Below are positions 1 to 9,680 of a stretch of 64,000 nt of DNA, piece by piece. Made by a program: the position numbers and the translations under genes. This DNA comes from Archegozetes longisetosus (Eukaryota > Arthropoda > Arachnida > Sarcoptiformes > Trhypochthoniidae). Below the pieces are notes generated by a model that saw only the letters and a list, made by a program, of their open reading frames with translations, was not told the origin of the DNA and ran no database searches. The stretch spans positions 372,001-436,000 of the forward strand of contig JAEMBT020000009.1 of assembly GCA_018873245.2 (NCBI GenBank), written 5' to 3'. How positions within the stretch are numbered: position 1 is the stretch's first letter; each line of letters opens with the position of its first letter.

Positions 1-74
1 ATATGGGACCACTGCTGTTATCTGTTTCAGTGTGTTTATAAGTAATAATATTTAATATCGAAATAAAGAGCAAG

Positions 75-1925
75 TTACAAGTTTATTAAAATAGTACCGA
101 AGACTTCTGAGTTTATCGTAGGGTTCGGTGATTCGGGATATAATTGTGCATTGAGTCGTGAACCACATAAACGTACATTATTTAGTATTAAATAATCATC
201 TGTACACTCATAAGGTCCAGCACCAGCCTCTTCTGGTCCAACCTCCTGGCTGTTTGCAGTTATGTTAAAATAAATAGAGTGATTTAAGTACTGACTGTTA
301 GAATTTATAGTAGGAATTTGTTGATCAGATAAGTCTCGATTCGGTACCACATATGTAATCGTACAAAAGCCTTGCTCTTTACGAAAGCATATCGTATAGT
401 CTAAACTGTTTAGATATCCAGCCGCTGAAGGATTGAACAGTTCGTAGTTGAACGAACGAAAGTTTCCCTGAACTCCAGTATAATATTGCAGACAATTAGG
501 TGGTGCTATTCAAACAGTTGAAAAAGTAAAATAATTATTGTAAGACGATATTGATAATGAACAGGAATATGATAGAGGATTCAATACCTTTGTGAGGACT
601 CAGACAACTTATTTGCGTGACACGCTACCGGAAACAAAACTTTAGATAAGTTTTTAGATCTATAATTTCTTAGGAGTTGATAATATAAATAAAAATCAAA
701 CCGTTATAAATGAGCATACATTAGATAATACACTTGATTCTCGTAATGAATTTTTGTATGACTAGTTAGTTATTATTCTTGAAAAAAGTTAAGCAAATTA
801 GGTTAAAACGAATTACGTCTGACTGCTATTGTATTTTGATTTGATTGAGAGAAAAGTAGTTCTAAAGTGTGTCATTAATGAAATTTAGCTGATTAAAGTC
901 ACGTTATTTCTATAATTACATAAAATCACATTAAGTTTAATGAAAAGTTTTCTTATGCAGCACAATAAAGTTTAATTAACTTATTGGTTGGACAATAAAT
1001 TTAAACAAACTTCTAAAGAAAATCTGTAGCTTGTTCTAATTTATACCAAACAAAAATTAAATAAAATCGAGTAAGGTTTTTAAAATGGAATGACTTACTA
1101 TGTCGAAAGAACGGTTTCTTTTTCCGAAAGTTAGAATACTTAAAGTTATCGGTGTGTAAACGTTACTTATTTCCATATATACTTCGAAATGATTTAAAAG
1201 TATGTCAATTTAAATGAAAATTAATCAATAAAAACAGATTGACATACAATGTTGTCCTGTATTGCATCCACAAAGAGCTGGTATAACGTTGTTTTGTGAT
1301 TGTCCGCTAATAATAAACCTATCGGTGTCACAATTTCCTGCGTTCGGTGGCCACAAGTCGAAGACCAAAAAATCAAGTCTCAGCTGACAGATATCACGTC
1401 TAAGTGGCTGAACAGTTACAGAACAGATTCTTGAATCTGCGAACGATGTCGGAGAGTTGGGATTCCGAAAATATGTCCCATTTTGTAATATAGTTGCTCC
1501 ACATGTCACCTGAACTAATGAGTTAATAAGATAATTTATTAATCGATATTTTCCTTCTCTCTGAACAAATCAAAATCTCACAGAGACAACAAATTCCAAC
1601 TGGAATTCCGGTGTTTTGCCATTGATCGCTAGGTGAACCGATGTTCACTTCTGGGCTATTAATAACAGACTGTTGTGTTACATAACAAGTACCCGACGGT
1701 CGTCCACCGCGACCAATGCATTCGACTGCGTTTGCCACACAAATACCCGTTCGATTTCCATCAGTAGTGGGACAATCACTGATTGGATAATAGTCACGGT
1801 AACTTTGTGAAAATAAATAGTGACCCAATCTTGACGGAAAGAGACTGTGTTGAGGATATGATGACTGTTGACCGTATGACCCTGTTGTGATGTGCTCTGA
1901 ATGTTTGACCAATAATTCCAAAGTT
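75..1925 (-). CDS. Secreted two-CUB-domain protein, 5' end missing
   Basis: Minus-strand gene spliced from exons 1582-1925, 1248-1514, 1099-1181, 588-624 and 75-505; all junctions are GT-AG and phases agree, giving 386 C-terminal residues. The first exon carries a Cys-rich module (CPTTDGNRTGIC ... GGRPSGTC ... GICCL), as seen before the CUB domains of many arthropod secreted proteins. A first CUB follows (CGATILQNGTYFRNPNSP) and a second begins at APPNCLQYYTG and contains ICFR and LCGSRLN. CUB domains are extracellular beta-sandwich modules for protein binding; no protease domain is visible. The exon at 588-624 is only 37 nt. The exon carrying a start codon and signal peptide was not found between 1926 and 3300, so the 5' end is open (the exon at 1925 begins in phase 2). 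Function is unknown; membership of the arthropod CUB-protein family is a pattern-based call. Confidence 0.85.
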
Positions 1926-3320
1926 CTTTGAAATAATCAGAAATTAGGTTTAAGTGAATCAAGTGAATCCAAGACAGTGGATAAATGTACAAATTTAATT
2001 ACAAGTTAATTACAAGAATTAGATAAGATTTTGTTCGCAATATTTACTTTTGGCTCTGATTCTATTGTCGGTCTCAGCGGTTATAAAATGAAAATTCGAA
2101 ATATAAAATAAATAACCAAAGTACAAATTTAATTTCATGTTTATTTGCGATACAACTGAGGATAAATCTTATTTTCTTTCAAACAGGTATACATGTTTTG
2201 TTCGCTAAATCTGTAGAATTAATAAGTATTGATGACTTGGCTTAAACTTTAAAGCTTTTCCTGTCAAGTCGGGGCATAACCAATTATTTACTATATGCCC
2301 AATCATAAGCTTAACTTGATTATGGTCGTATGTTTCGAACCTTAGTTTAAGTTGTTTACATTAACAATTGATTTGTAAACATCGAATTGAAGATAATTTA
2401 TACATGCAATTGTTAATTTCTTGAGTTATAAAAATTTAACAAGAGTCAAAATCCCATATTTCGGATTTTATGTAAGATGAGAGAAACGTGACTTTCAAAC
2501 GCTGCATTTTACTTGAAATTCATTATTTAATAATTCCACGTTTTGTTTTAGAGATTACTTGTTTTTCTCGCAATGTTTCAGTTGAAAACATATTCTATAT
2601 ATAGAATGAAAATTAGAACAAATTTCAGTGTCGAAAAAGTTTATTCAGTTGTAGTTTCTGTACAAACATGAAAGAATCCTTTACGAGTTTACATTACATT
2701 CAATTTATTTGAAAAATATATTAATTGAATTAGTCAATACATCATTTGATTATGCAATTTTCAACAATTAAACTACCTCTACTTGTGATATTTCGTAATT
2801 GAGTTGCGCATAATATAATGATTGAAACCAAAACTAGTTGAAGCTAATTATAGTGTGAGTGCATTGAAAATGCAATAAATTAAATGCTAACCAAATAGCG
2901 AGAGACTGCAATACTTTGACCATTTCCTTCTAAAGATATTTGTGGGATTGCTGTCTTATAAATTGAAGGTAAAATTTGAAAATTAGTGTTAATAATATTG
3001 AATATGGACACTTGAATGACAGTAAAACATGAACTAATAAAAACAATTTATTCCTAAATTTTGTCAAAATCAAACAAATCCGAATAGCGTGATGAAAAAC
3101 TTGCACTTTATCAAATATGTTCTGATTGTTATGAAATCAGGCTTGATTTGTAACAAAGATCAAATATACTTAGTAACTTTGACAAGAAATTCAATCATCT
3201 ATTTATACAGCTTTTGGCGAATTCAATTGAGCTTTACAATACAGCTTTAATAAAATTCAAAACTAATATTTAATTTGATAAAGACTGCTTGAACGAAATA
3301 TCTCTAGTATAAATTTTGAA
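1926..3320. other. AT-rich stretch without a supported gene
   Basis: Lies between the 5' side of the minus-strand CUB gene and the promoter of the first small cysteine-rich gene. I looked here for the missing signal-peptide exon of the CUB gene and found none convincing; a hydrophobic plus-strand reading near 2040-2090 has no start codon. The upstream CUB exon may be further away or very short. Confidence 0.5.
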
Positions 3321-3323
3321 ATT

Positions 3324-3381
3324 GATATAAATATAGAAGACTCAACAACGAACAAGTCAGTTATAGTAATTATTAAGTCAG
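3324..3381 (+). promoter_or_regulatory. TATA box and duplicated initiator of small cysteine-rich gene 1
   Basis: GATATAAATA at 3324-3333 is a TATA box; an arthropod-type initiator TCAGT begins about 33 bp downstream at 3357. A stretch of about 21 bp starting AAGTCAGTTATAGT is directly repeated (about 3355 and 3375), so the initiator occurs twice before the ATG at 3402. The element is read from motif and spacing only. Confidence 0.65.
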
Positions 3382-3401
3382 TTATAGTTAATTTTGAAGA
3401 A

Positions 3402-3951
3402 ATGAAGTCTTGCTACCTTCTAGTTCTATTTCTGTCGGTTATAACTATTGCTTATATGCAAGAAGTGAAACCTGGCGCAGACAATCCAATAGCACTTTTG
3501 GAACAAATTTTTTGCAATAACCAAACTCAACTGAAGGAAGAGCAATGTGCTACTATTATCAGTAAATGTCCCTGTCCCAAACAATCGATTGTAAGTTAAC
3601 TTTTATTCGTAATAGTTAATTAAACATTTCAAATACCGAACAATCATTTTTATTGTTTTACAGACAGACGAAGCTGTAAAAACTTGTCTAAATTTGTCGA
3701 AACTGACGGAATGTCAAAGAGTGAGCTCATTTTGTGGATCTGGTAGGGAATGCATTATGAAGGCATTTGAGGCTAAAGATACTAACAAACCCAAACCTGA
3801 AGAAGTAAAAAAATCTATAGGCGATCGTGTTGTGAGTTCCTAATTAGATATCAAAAACTTACTTTACACAGAATTCAAACAATTGATACCATACTGATCA
3901 AAATTTTCTTATTTTAAGGCCTGTATCAAGAAAGAATTGAATATTCAGTAA
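3402..3951 (+). CDS. Small secreted cysteine-rich protein, copy 1 of a three-gene family
   Basis: Three exons: 3402-3590, 3664-3831 and 3919-3951 (129 aa), all introns phase 0. An N-terminal signal peptide (MKSCYLLVLFLSVITIAYMQ) precedes a short acidic/basic mature chain. It shares six cysteine positions with the copies at 7506 and 12836, including C-x15-C around the LTxxQ motif (here LTECQRVSSFC) and a final exon that encodes only about ten residues, starting ACIKKE. Three extra cysteines (in EEQC, CPCP and LTEC) make this copy the most divergent. AATAAA lies at 4192-4197. I do not recognise the family; secretion and a disulfide-bonded fold are inferred, and no molecular role can be given from sequence. 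Confidence 0.85.
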
Positions 3952-4890
3952 CCTGATGTCATTCAAATTGAACAATTCCAAATATTTAACTGATTCACTG
4001 CTAGAAACATATATAATAGATGTATTGCTTTGTTATTTAACTGTATTAGATATACTGATTATAGTTAAGTTGCACTTATCTAAACCGCTTGGTTGATTCA
4101 ATTTGTTGTGATAAACTGTTCACATTTGCGCAGCAAGTATTGTCACATTAGTTTTACTAGTACATTTTTAAGTCTCTAAGAGTTGACTTTCAATAAAATT
4201 ATTGAAACTTACTATAGTAAAACACAAATTAGCGAACTTATTCTAATTGTAACAACTAGCTTCTGATCATAGTTGTAGGATTGAAAAGCTTATAAGTACT
4301 CAGAAAACTTAAGTATAAATCAAGCTTTGAGAAGCTAAAAATTTTAGACACTCGTAGGACTATAAGAGATCTTATTTGAAACGAAATTATTTGTGTAATT
4401 ACTTCTATTTACGAATCTTCGATTATCTAAAATTTAGTTTTAATCTGAAATTGATCCTATGAAAGGAAGCGAAAAATAACTAACAAACTCGCAAATAGTT
4501 AAGAACAGATCAAAGAAGAGATTTATGACTAGAATAGTGAGGGTCAAATCGTGACGGAAACATAGGAAAATATCATGTTGAAAAAATTAGTATAAATTTC
4601 TGTTAAAATTCTTTGGTTCATTGAAAAAATAAGAATTTTGATAGGTATAAAGTGATAGCCAAACGTGCCAATAGAACAGTTAATTATTAATTATACAGAT
4701 ATCTATAGAAATTTGATATGGCAGCTTTGATGTGTTTTCAATTTTTGTAGTATTTACTTTTCGATATATAAAATAGTTGAACTCGAGTTCTGCTCAATAT
4801 AACAGAACCACACTTTGAGTCGTGAGTCGTCATATTTTAAGCTTCTAGTTTGTCACACTGACAAATGAAGTAAGATTTTGATGATCTAAA
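3952..4890. other. 3' flank of copy 1 and intergenic DNA
   Basis: Holds the poly(A) signal at 4192-4197. A plus-strand TATA-like GATATATAAA near 4763 is followed only by a two-codon reading frame (ATGAAGTAA near 4865), so it may be an orphan promoter remnant. Nothing else is supported. Confidence 0.4.
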
Positions 4891-5987
4891 TTAAGTCTTC
4901 ATCCCAGGCTTAGCATCAAATTTCTTAAGATTGAACGTGTCATCATCTGAAAGATAGCAAAAATTTCGTCAAATCTTTTTAATCATTACCAACGTTACCA
5001 CATCTTTCTGAAGTCAACTCTGGATAAAAATTATGAAATGGAGGATCTTATACCTGAAAATTACAATATATGATTAATTTAATAAATTTGAATCAAATCT
5101 TTATGCTGTATCTATATAAATAACTCCATATTAAAATATGAATTTTATTACTCTAGAATCTTTATTCATTTCTAAGTTTCATTATCAAAGTTGATTTGAA
5201 ACATGTTTATTGAAGCATTCCGATGGTAATATATTCTACGTTGGATAAATTTACCTCAAGTCAGGACAGCCCCCGTGAGACCAGAACAGATGATAACTCT
5301 GGTCATAAGAGAAGAATTTTAATTTGTTGAGTGAATCATTTGTTACTAACGGGCGGTCAATGGATTATCCTTTTCCTTTAAAATATCTAAAAATTTTGTC
5401 TTTCTATCTCATACTTTGAAAATTATTTATACTATAGAGAAAAGTTGAGTACCTACGTATAAAAATGTCATTAAACCTGAAAATTAGAAATTGTTTATTC
5501 GCACTATAAGCTTTATTAGCAAAGATAGGTGTCCAAAACCTTTCTTCAAATAACATAGAAATTATTGTATAGATATAGATTGTTTAATCAGATATATGTG
5601 CGGTAGAAAAAGATCTGACAGCCGATGACTTTCGGCAAATAAATTTTCAAGAGAAGGAAATGTTACCATGATCTAATGATTTTGCCCCTCAAACTGACAA
5701 AAACACAAAAATTTTACAAATTCTAATTAAATTTCGAGCTCCATCTAAAGGACACGTAAGACCATTATAATTTAGAAAAATTCATTTTTTTGATAAGGAA
5801 TGGTGAGGTGATGGTCATCAGATAATACCCGGAAAGTGGTGTTAGTAAACTCCTGAAATTAGATTCTTTGTTCGTAGTCAGAACATATGAAACTTTACCT
5901 CAAAAATGCACGGTAGATAAAATCAAACATAATATATATATGTATATATATAAAGTCAAAACTGAAGAACAACGCAACTGTACGCAT
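4891..5987 (-). pseudogene. Broken multi-exon secreted-protein gene, possibly lipocalin-like
   Basis: Several exon-like pieces sit in order on the minus strand. Piece 1 (5899-5987) begins MRTVALFFSFDF and ends at a GTAAAG donor, resembling a signal-peptide exon. The piece at 5255-5386 (acceptor TTTTTAG, donor GAG/GTAAAT) reads ILKEKDNPLTAR, meets an in-frame TAG, and continues one frame over as TNDSLNKLKFFSYDQSYHL. The piece at 4990-5046 or 5053 reads DPPFHNFYPELTSERCGNV only after another frame change, and the last piece (4891-4946) ends KKFDAKPGMKT-stop in a phase that fits its neighbour. Two frame breaks plus an indel in exon 1 suggest a decayed gene. The SYDQSYHLFWS stretch is reminiscent of the DY-x-x-Y-x-x-x-x-S strand of lipocalins, but that assignment is weak. 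Exon 1 has two more copies nearby (6251-6329 and 7135-7200). Confidence 0.45.
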
Positions 5988-6088
5988 AATGAAATATAAG
6001 TTATAGTTCCTATCATAACTTTGTCGTTCATAAGAAAACAATTAATTACTGAACACGATTCGTACAAGACTTCGATAATATATTTTAA
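5885..6088. repeat. Left arm of an imperfect inverted repeat (promoter plus exon 1 copy)
   Basis: About 200 bp whose reverse complement aligns along its length with 7028-7213, at roughly three-quarters identity by eye. It contains exon 1 and upstream DNA of the broken gene. An AT dinucleotide run (about 5930-5953) in this arm is shorter in the partner. Confidence 0.7.
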
Positions 6089-6250
6089 CTATTTTAACTT
6101 GATATTTGTTTTATTTGAATTAGTCCTCTTATTTGAGATAAATTACTATTCTCTTATTTTGCTTGTAATTACAACTTTATATATATTAAACTTTTATGCA
6201 TACTTTAGATAATAGTTTTCTTAACTTTAGCTTTTCATATGAGACCTTAC

Positions 6251-6329
6251 CTGAAAAATGTACGGTATAGAAAACTAAACAGTGTATATGAAAAGTTTAA
6301 AGTTAAAACAACCACTATCCAAAGTGCAT
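6251..6329 (-). pseudogene. Degenerate second copy of the signal-peptide exon
   Basis: Same orientation as the broken gene. The homologous ATG (6327-6329) is followed after three codons by TAG, yet the donor CAG/GTAAGG at 6251 and the flanking TACCTGAAAAATGTACGGTA block still match the copy at 5885-5905. It is a decayed duplicate; no downstream exons are attached. Confidence 0.5.
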
Positions 6330-6400
6330 AAAAGTTTAACAGAAATAAAGTTGTGATTGCAAGCAAAACATTCCAGATATGAGAAAGACAAATTCAGTAA

Positions 6401-7014
6401 AAACTAATCATAAGTATCTCAGGGTCGTGTTCACGAGTGATGGGAGGGTGGATGCCAACATTGACGTAAGGATCGGGCAGGCAGGAGCTATCTTACAACA
6501 GCTTTACCGGTCCGTTGTCAGGAAGGCCGAGCTGAGCCGAAAGGCAAATATCTCGGTATTCAGCTCGATTTTTGTCCAGGACCTCACCCATGTTCATGAA
6601 TCATGGGTAATAACCGAAAGAACGCGATCGCGAATACAAGCGACCGAAATGAGATGTCTCCGTGGGGTGACCGGGCTCTACACTCGAAAGGGTCAGAACC
6701 CCGCGATCCTGAGATACTGAATGTCGGGCCGCTACTTCTCCTAATAGAATGATCTCGGTTGAAGTGGTATGGTCACGTGTGCCGAATGTCGCAGGAGCGA
6801 ATTGCAAGTACCGTTCTTTAAGCTCAACCTAGTTCAAGATGGATTGACCAGATTCATAACCTTGGATTTTGTCGCCTAGGGATCTCCCACAGAACTAAAC
6901 CCCATAGCCCTAGATCGCGATCACTAGAAGGTCCTGCTTGCGATGCTCCCCCTGATACCCGAAAGTATAACAGCAGACTCTTAAAATGAATGAATGAATA
7001 AACTAATCATAAGT
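6401..7014 (+). mobile_element. 5'-truncated non-LTR retrotransposon fragment with target-site duplication
   Basis: The insert spans 6416-6999. It encodes the C-terminal end of a LINE reverse-transcriptase polyprotein: KYLRVVFTSDGRVD, then SVFSSIFVQDLTHVHESWV and RSRIQATEMRCLRGVTG, which resemble the KYLGVxFTSDGR and LTYGHESWVMTER blocks of RTE/CR1-type elements. Frame is lost after about 6720 but WYGHVCRMSQERIA can still be read further on. The 3' end is a short ATGA repeat. Identical 15-bp copies of AAACTAATCATAAGT lie at 6401-6415 and 7000-7014, marking the target-site duplication. The fragment is dead: no endonuclease, no start, frameshifted. The clade is not certain. Confidence 0.9.
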
Positions 7015-7027
7015 CAAGCTAAAAAGA

Positions 7028-7213
7028 TTTCAAAATGTATTATCGAAGTTCTGTATAAATTTTGTTCAGTAAATGATTGCTTTTTTATGAATGACTAAGT
7101 TTTGATGAGAACTATAACTTAGTAATATCTGATTATGCGTGCAGTTATTTCAGTTTTGATTTTATATATATTGTTTGATTTTGTCACTGTGCATTTTGAG
7201 GTAAAGCTTCGTA
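7028..7213. repeat. Right arm of the imperfect inverted repeat
   Basis: The reverse complement of this segment matches 5885-6088, including shared GTTCATAA, ACTGAACA and ACTTCGATAATA blocks. The two arms flank the LINE insertion and the degenerate exon copy at 6251. Confidence 0.7.
7135..7200 (+). pseudogene. Isolated intact signal-peptide exon (inverted copy)
   Basis: Begins ATG and encodes MRAVISVLILYILFDFVTVH plus two more residues, ending in phase 0 at GAG/GTAAAG. It is homologous to exon 1 of the broken gene at 5899-5987 but on the opposite strand, and is better preserved. I found no matching second exon between here and the next gene at 7506, so it looks like an orphan exon; splicing into a distant exon cannot be excluded. 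Confidence 0.45.
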
Positions 7214-7428
7214 TGTATTCAAATGAGAATCATATGATAAAATAAAAATGAAGTAATAAAAATAAAATAAGAAAAAAGTGTGGTAAGAGGCTTATTTGTT
7301 CTTTCTTACAAATAATTTTGCATTCTGTACTATTTACTGATCGCTCTCTGAATCAATAGTATTTGTCAATGATTTTTGAATCATCCATAAAGTTAATTGT
7401 TATTTAATGAGTTTTATCCGGCCAAAAA

Positions 7429-7438
7429 TATATAAATA
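7429..7438 (+). promoter_or_regulatory. TATA box of small cysteine-rich gene 2
   Basis: TATATAAATA lies about 70 bp before the ATG at 7506, in the same relative place as the TATA box of copy 1. Confidence 0.6.
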
Positions 7439-7505
7439 ACTGAGCATTCTACGTGAATAAAGTTAGTTTTGACTAATCAGTAAAGTTTTCTAACCTTCCT
7501 TCAAA

Positions 7506-8071
7506 ATGATGTGGTTTTCAACGATTTCGGTTTTCCTAATAGTGAACACTACTTTGTATTCTGTATTGTGTGGAGAGACAACTTCTTCCTATGCTAATGC
7601 ATTTTTCAAAGAAATAGCAGATATTATTTGTAAACCAGAAATGAGTGACGAAATGATAGGATCTATTAAAGCTAATTGTAACTCTAAATTTGAAGAAACT
7701 TCAAACGAAGTGAGTCCTTAAATAATTAAACTTCTACTATTTTTTATATTTTAACCGACTGGTGTACATAAATAGTTTGTCATTAATTTAAACTAATATT
7801 TAGAGTCAATGGCTCAGTTGTACGGGAAAGACAGCACTAACAGATCGTCAAAGATTTGATGCTTTCTGTAACGCAACAGTAGCTAATTGTGCTGATGATT
7901 TATATAAGAAGGTAACACCAGGTCCAGGAACAACACCCAAATCAGCCGAAGATTTTGAAAAGTTTCAAAAAGAATATATTGTAAGTAATTTTATTTCTAA
8001 AGTATTAAAATTCTTCTAAAAACTTGATAACTTTTTAGGCTTGCCTAAAGAAAACTACGGGAAAAGCATGA
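7506..8071 (+). CDS. Small secreted cysteine-rich protein, copy 2
   Basis: Exons 7506-7709, 7804-7980 and 8039-8071 (137 aa), introns phase 0. A signal peptide ends near VLCGET, followed by a mature chain with six cysteines in the family positions: IICK, ANCN, LSCTG, AFCN, ANCAD and, in the tiny last exon, ACLKK. The LTDRQRFDAFC block is shared with copy 3, and a Pro/Gly/Thr-rich linker (TPGPGTTPK) precedes the last helix-like segment. AATAAA is at 8141-8146. There are two possible start codons (MM); the first is used here. Family and function are unrecognised. Confidence 0.87.
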
Positions 8072-8146
8072 ATTTGGTAAAATGAAAAATCCATTCTTAT
8101 GACTTTTATCACATAATAAGTCAAATATTGAAATAACTTGAATAAA

Positions 8147-9680
8147 ACGTGTATTTTAAAGGCATGACTACTGATTAAATGATTCAAACAAGTAATACGC
8201 AATAAAATAGAATTTTGCTTTTAGTCTTTTCAATTTAATCATATTTTGTTGAATGTTTAATAGAAAATACGATTCACTGCAAACATTGTTTGGCGAGAGC
8301 CTCTTCTAATCAATAAGCAGATTGGTATAGGTTTCAATATTTCCAAATCTATTGTTCCCGCTTATAAGCTGATAGTTTGCTCATTATTATTTTATTGAAG
8401 TCATTAAAATGATGTACAGTTATGTCGGAATAAATTCTATGAGTGGAAAAAGCTAACTAAAAGAGGCTAAATTTTAAGTTAAAAAGTCGATTAAGTCAAA
8501 TAAAATCTCTCTTTTATTAATAGTTAACTTCTATATCGTTGCAAACAATGTTTGCAAATAGCTGATTATCAATTAATATGTTTTTTGTTAGTTGTTTCTT
8601 ATATATTAGTCATAACTAACTTATTTTCATTTGTAGTTATAAAGAAGTTTGACAAGCCCTGGCTATCAATTATATAATATAAGATATAATTATTTGTTAT
8701 TATTGATACATTAATGCATAGGTGGGGACCCCACCCTCCGCCCGACTCAACATCCCTAAAAGTCGCCGCCGATACTTACTCTTGGTCCTCCAATTCCACG
8801 CAGATTTGCGATTGAGGTTTTCAGCGGCGATAAGTGACGCGAGTGGGTTCGCTTGGTTGAGCCATGATTTCATAAGAGCACATTTTTCAACTGATCTATA
8901 TGTATTTTTTAACGCTGATTCCGAATATGAAATCTAAATTTTTTAATATCGAATACTTTTCGAGATGTTCGACTTCAAATATTTTATATCGAATTTTTCC
9001 ACTTTAAGATTTTTTTATTATATGATATATAATTTCGATGTAGAATTTAACGCTGATTATAATTATAAAACCGTTTTTCGATATCTATAATGTCCTTAGA
9101 GAAAATTGAAGATTCATTTTAAACGTTTACTTTAAGGACATCTAGCGGATAAACTATAAGTTATACAGAAGTGGGCCCATTGACAATTTTGATCAGGATG
9201 ATGACCTCTATTAAAATATATCATGAGATCCCAGGTGTATGTATAGCCAGAATCCCATAGACTTATTTTCATCGTTCTTTTAGCTTTGATTAAATTTATT
9301 TCAAAAATATTTCACTGATATCACATAATTAGTGTTTATAATGAAAAACAATTTTTAGCTGCCTATCAGTAATTGACTGTAGGACTTACTCTGACAACTG
9401 TGCCAGTTAATTATTTGGTTGACTTTTAACTTTTAGCTGAAAAGACAAGTCGAAACTAATCTGCCATCCGTTTGATTCTATATCAAAATAGTTATACTAC
9501 CACTCATCATTTAAGAGCTAACACTTGAGTCAATAGAGTTTCGAAATTTGTCTGACTCTTCTAAGGTTAAGCACATGGATAACAAACTTCGAAACAGATA
9601 AGGATACGATTGATAGTAATTTACGTCATACTCGACTAATTGTTAGATCAATTAACTAATTGCAAGCATTAAAAAACAAT
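8147..9680. repeat. Intergenic DNA with a GC-richer interspersed-repeat fragment (about 8720-9200)
   Basis: GTGGGGACCCCACCCTCCGC at about 8723-8742 and the following 100 bp are much richer in G+C than the surroundings. AACGCTGATTCCGAATATGA near 8911 is partly repeated near 9048. Another block, AGAAGTGGGCCCA near 9169, recurs near 63866. This composition and partial internal repetition fit a mobile-element remnant, but I cannot classify it. No gene is supported. Confidence 0.4.

Noticed and set aside
1678..1992. Alternative minus-strand frame overlapping the CUB gene's first found exon
   Set aside because: The other frame carries the conserved cysteine module and splices in phase into the CUB domain.
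2040..2090. Hydrophobic plus-strand stretch resembling a signal peptide
   Set aside because: No upstream ATG and a stop follows immediately; wrong strand for the CUB gene.
6021..6212. Hydrophobic plus-strand frame that could be a membrane peptide
   Set aside because: It lies antisense to and partly within the inverted-repeat arm carrying the broken gene's exon 1; no ATG at its start.
8722..8937. 71-codon open frame across the GC-rich islet
   Set aside because: Composition and partial internal repetition point to a mobile-element remnant, and there is no homology I recognise.
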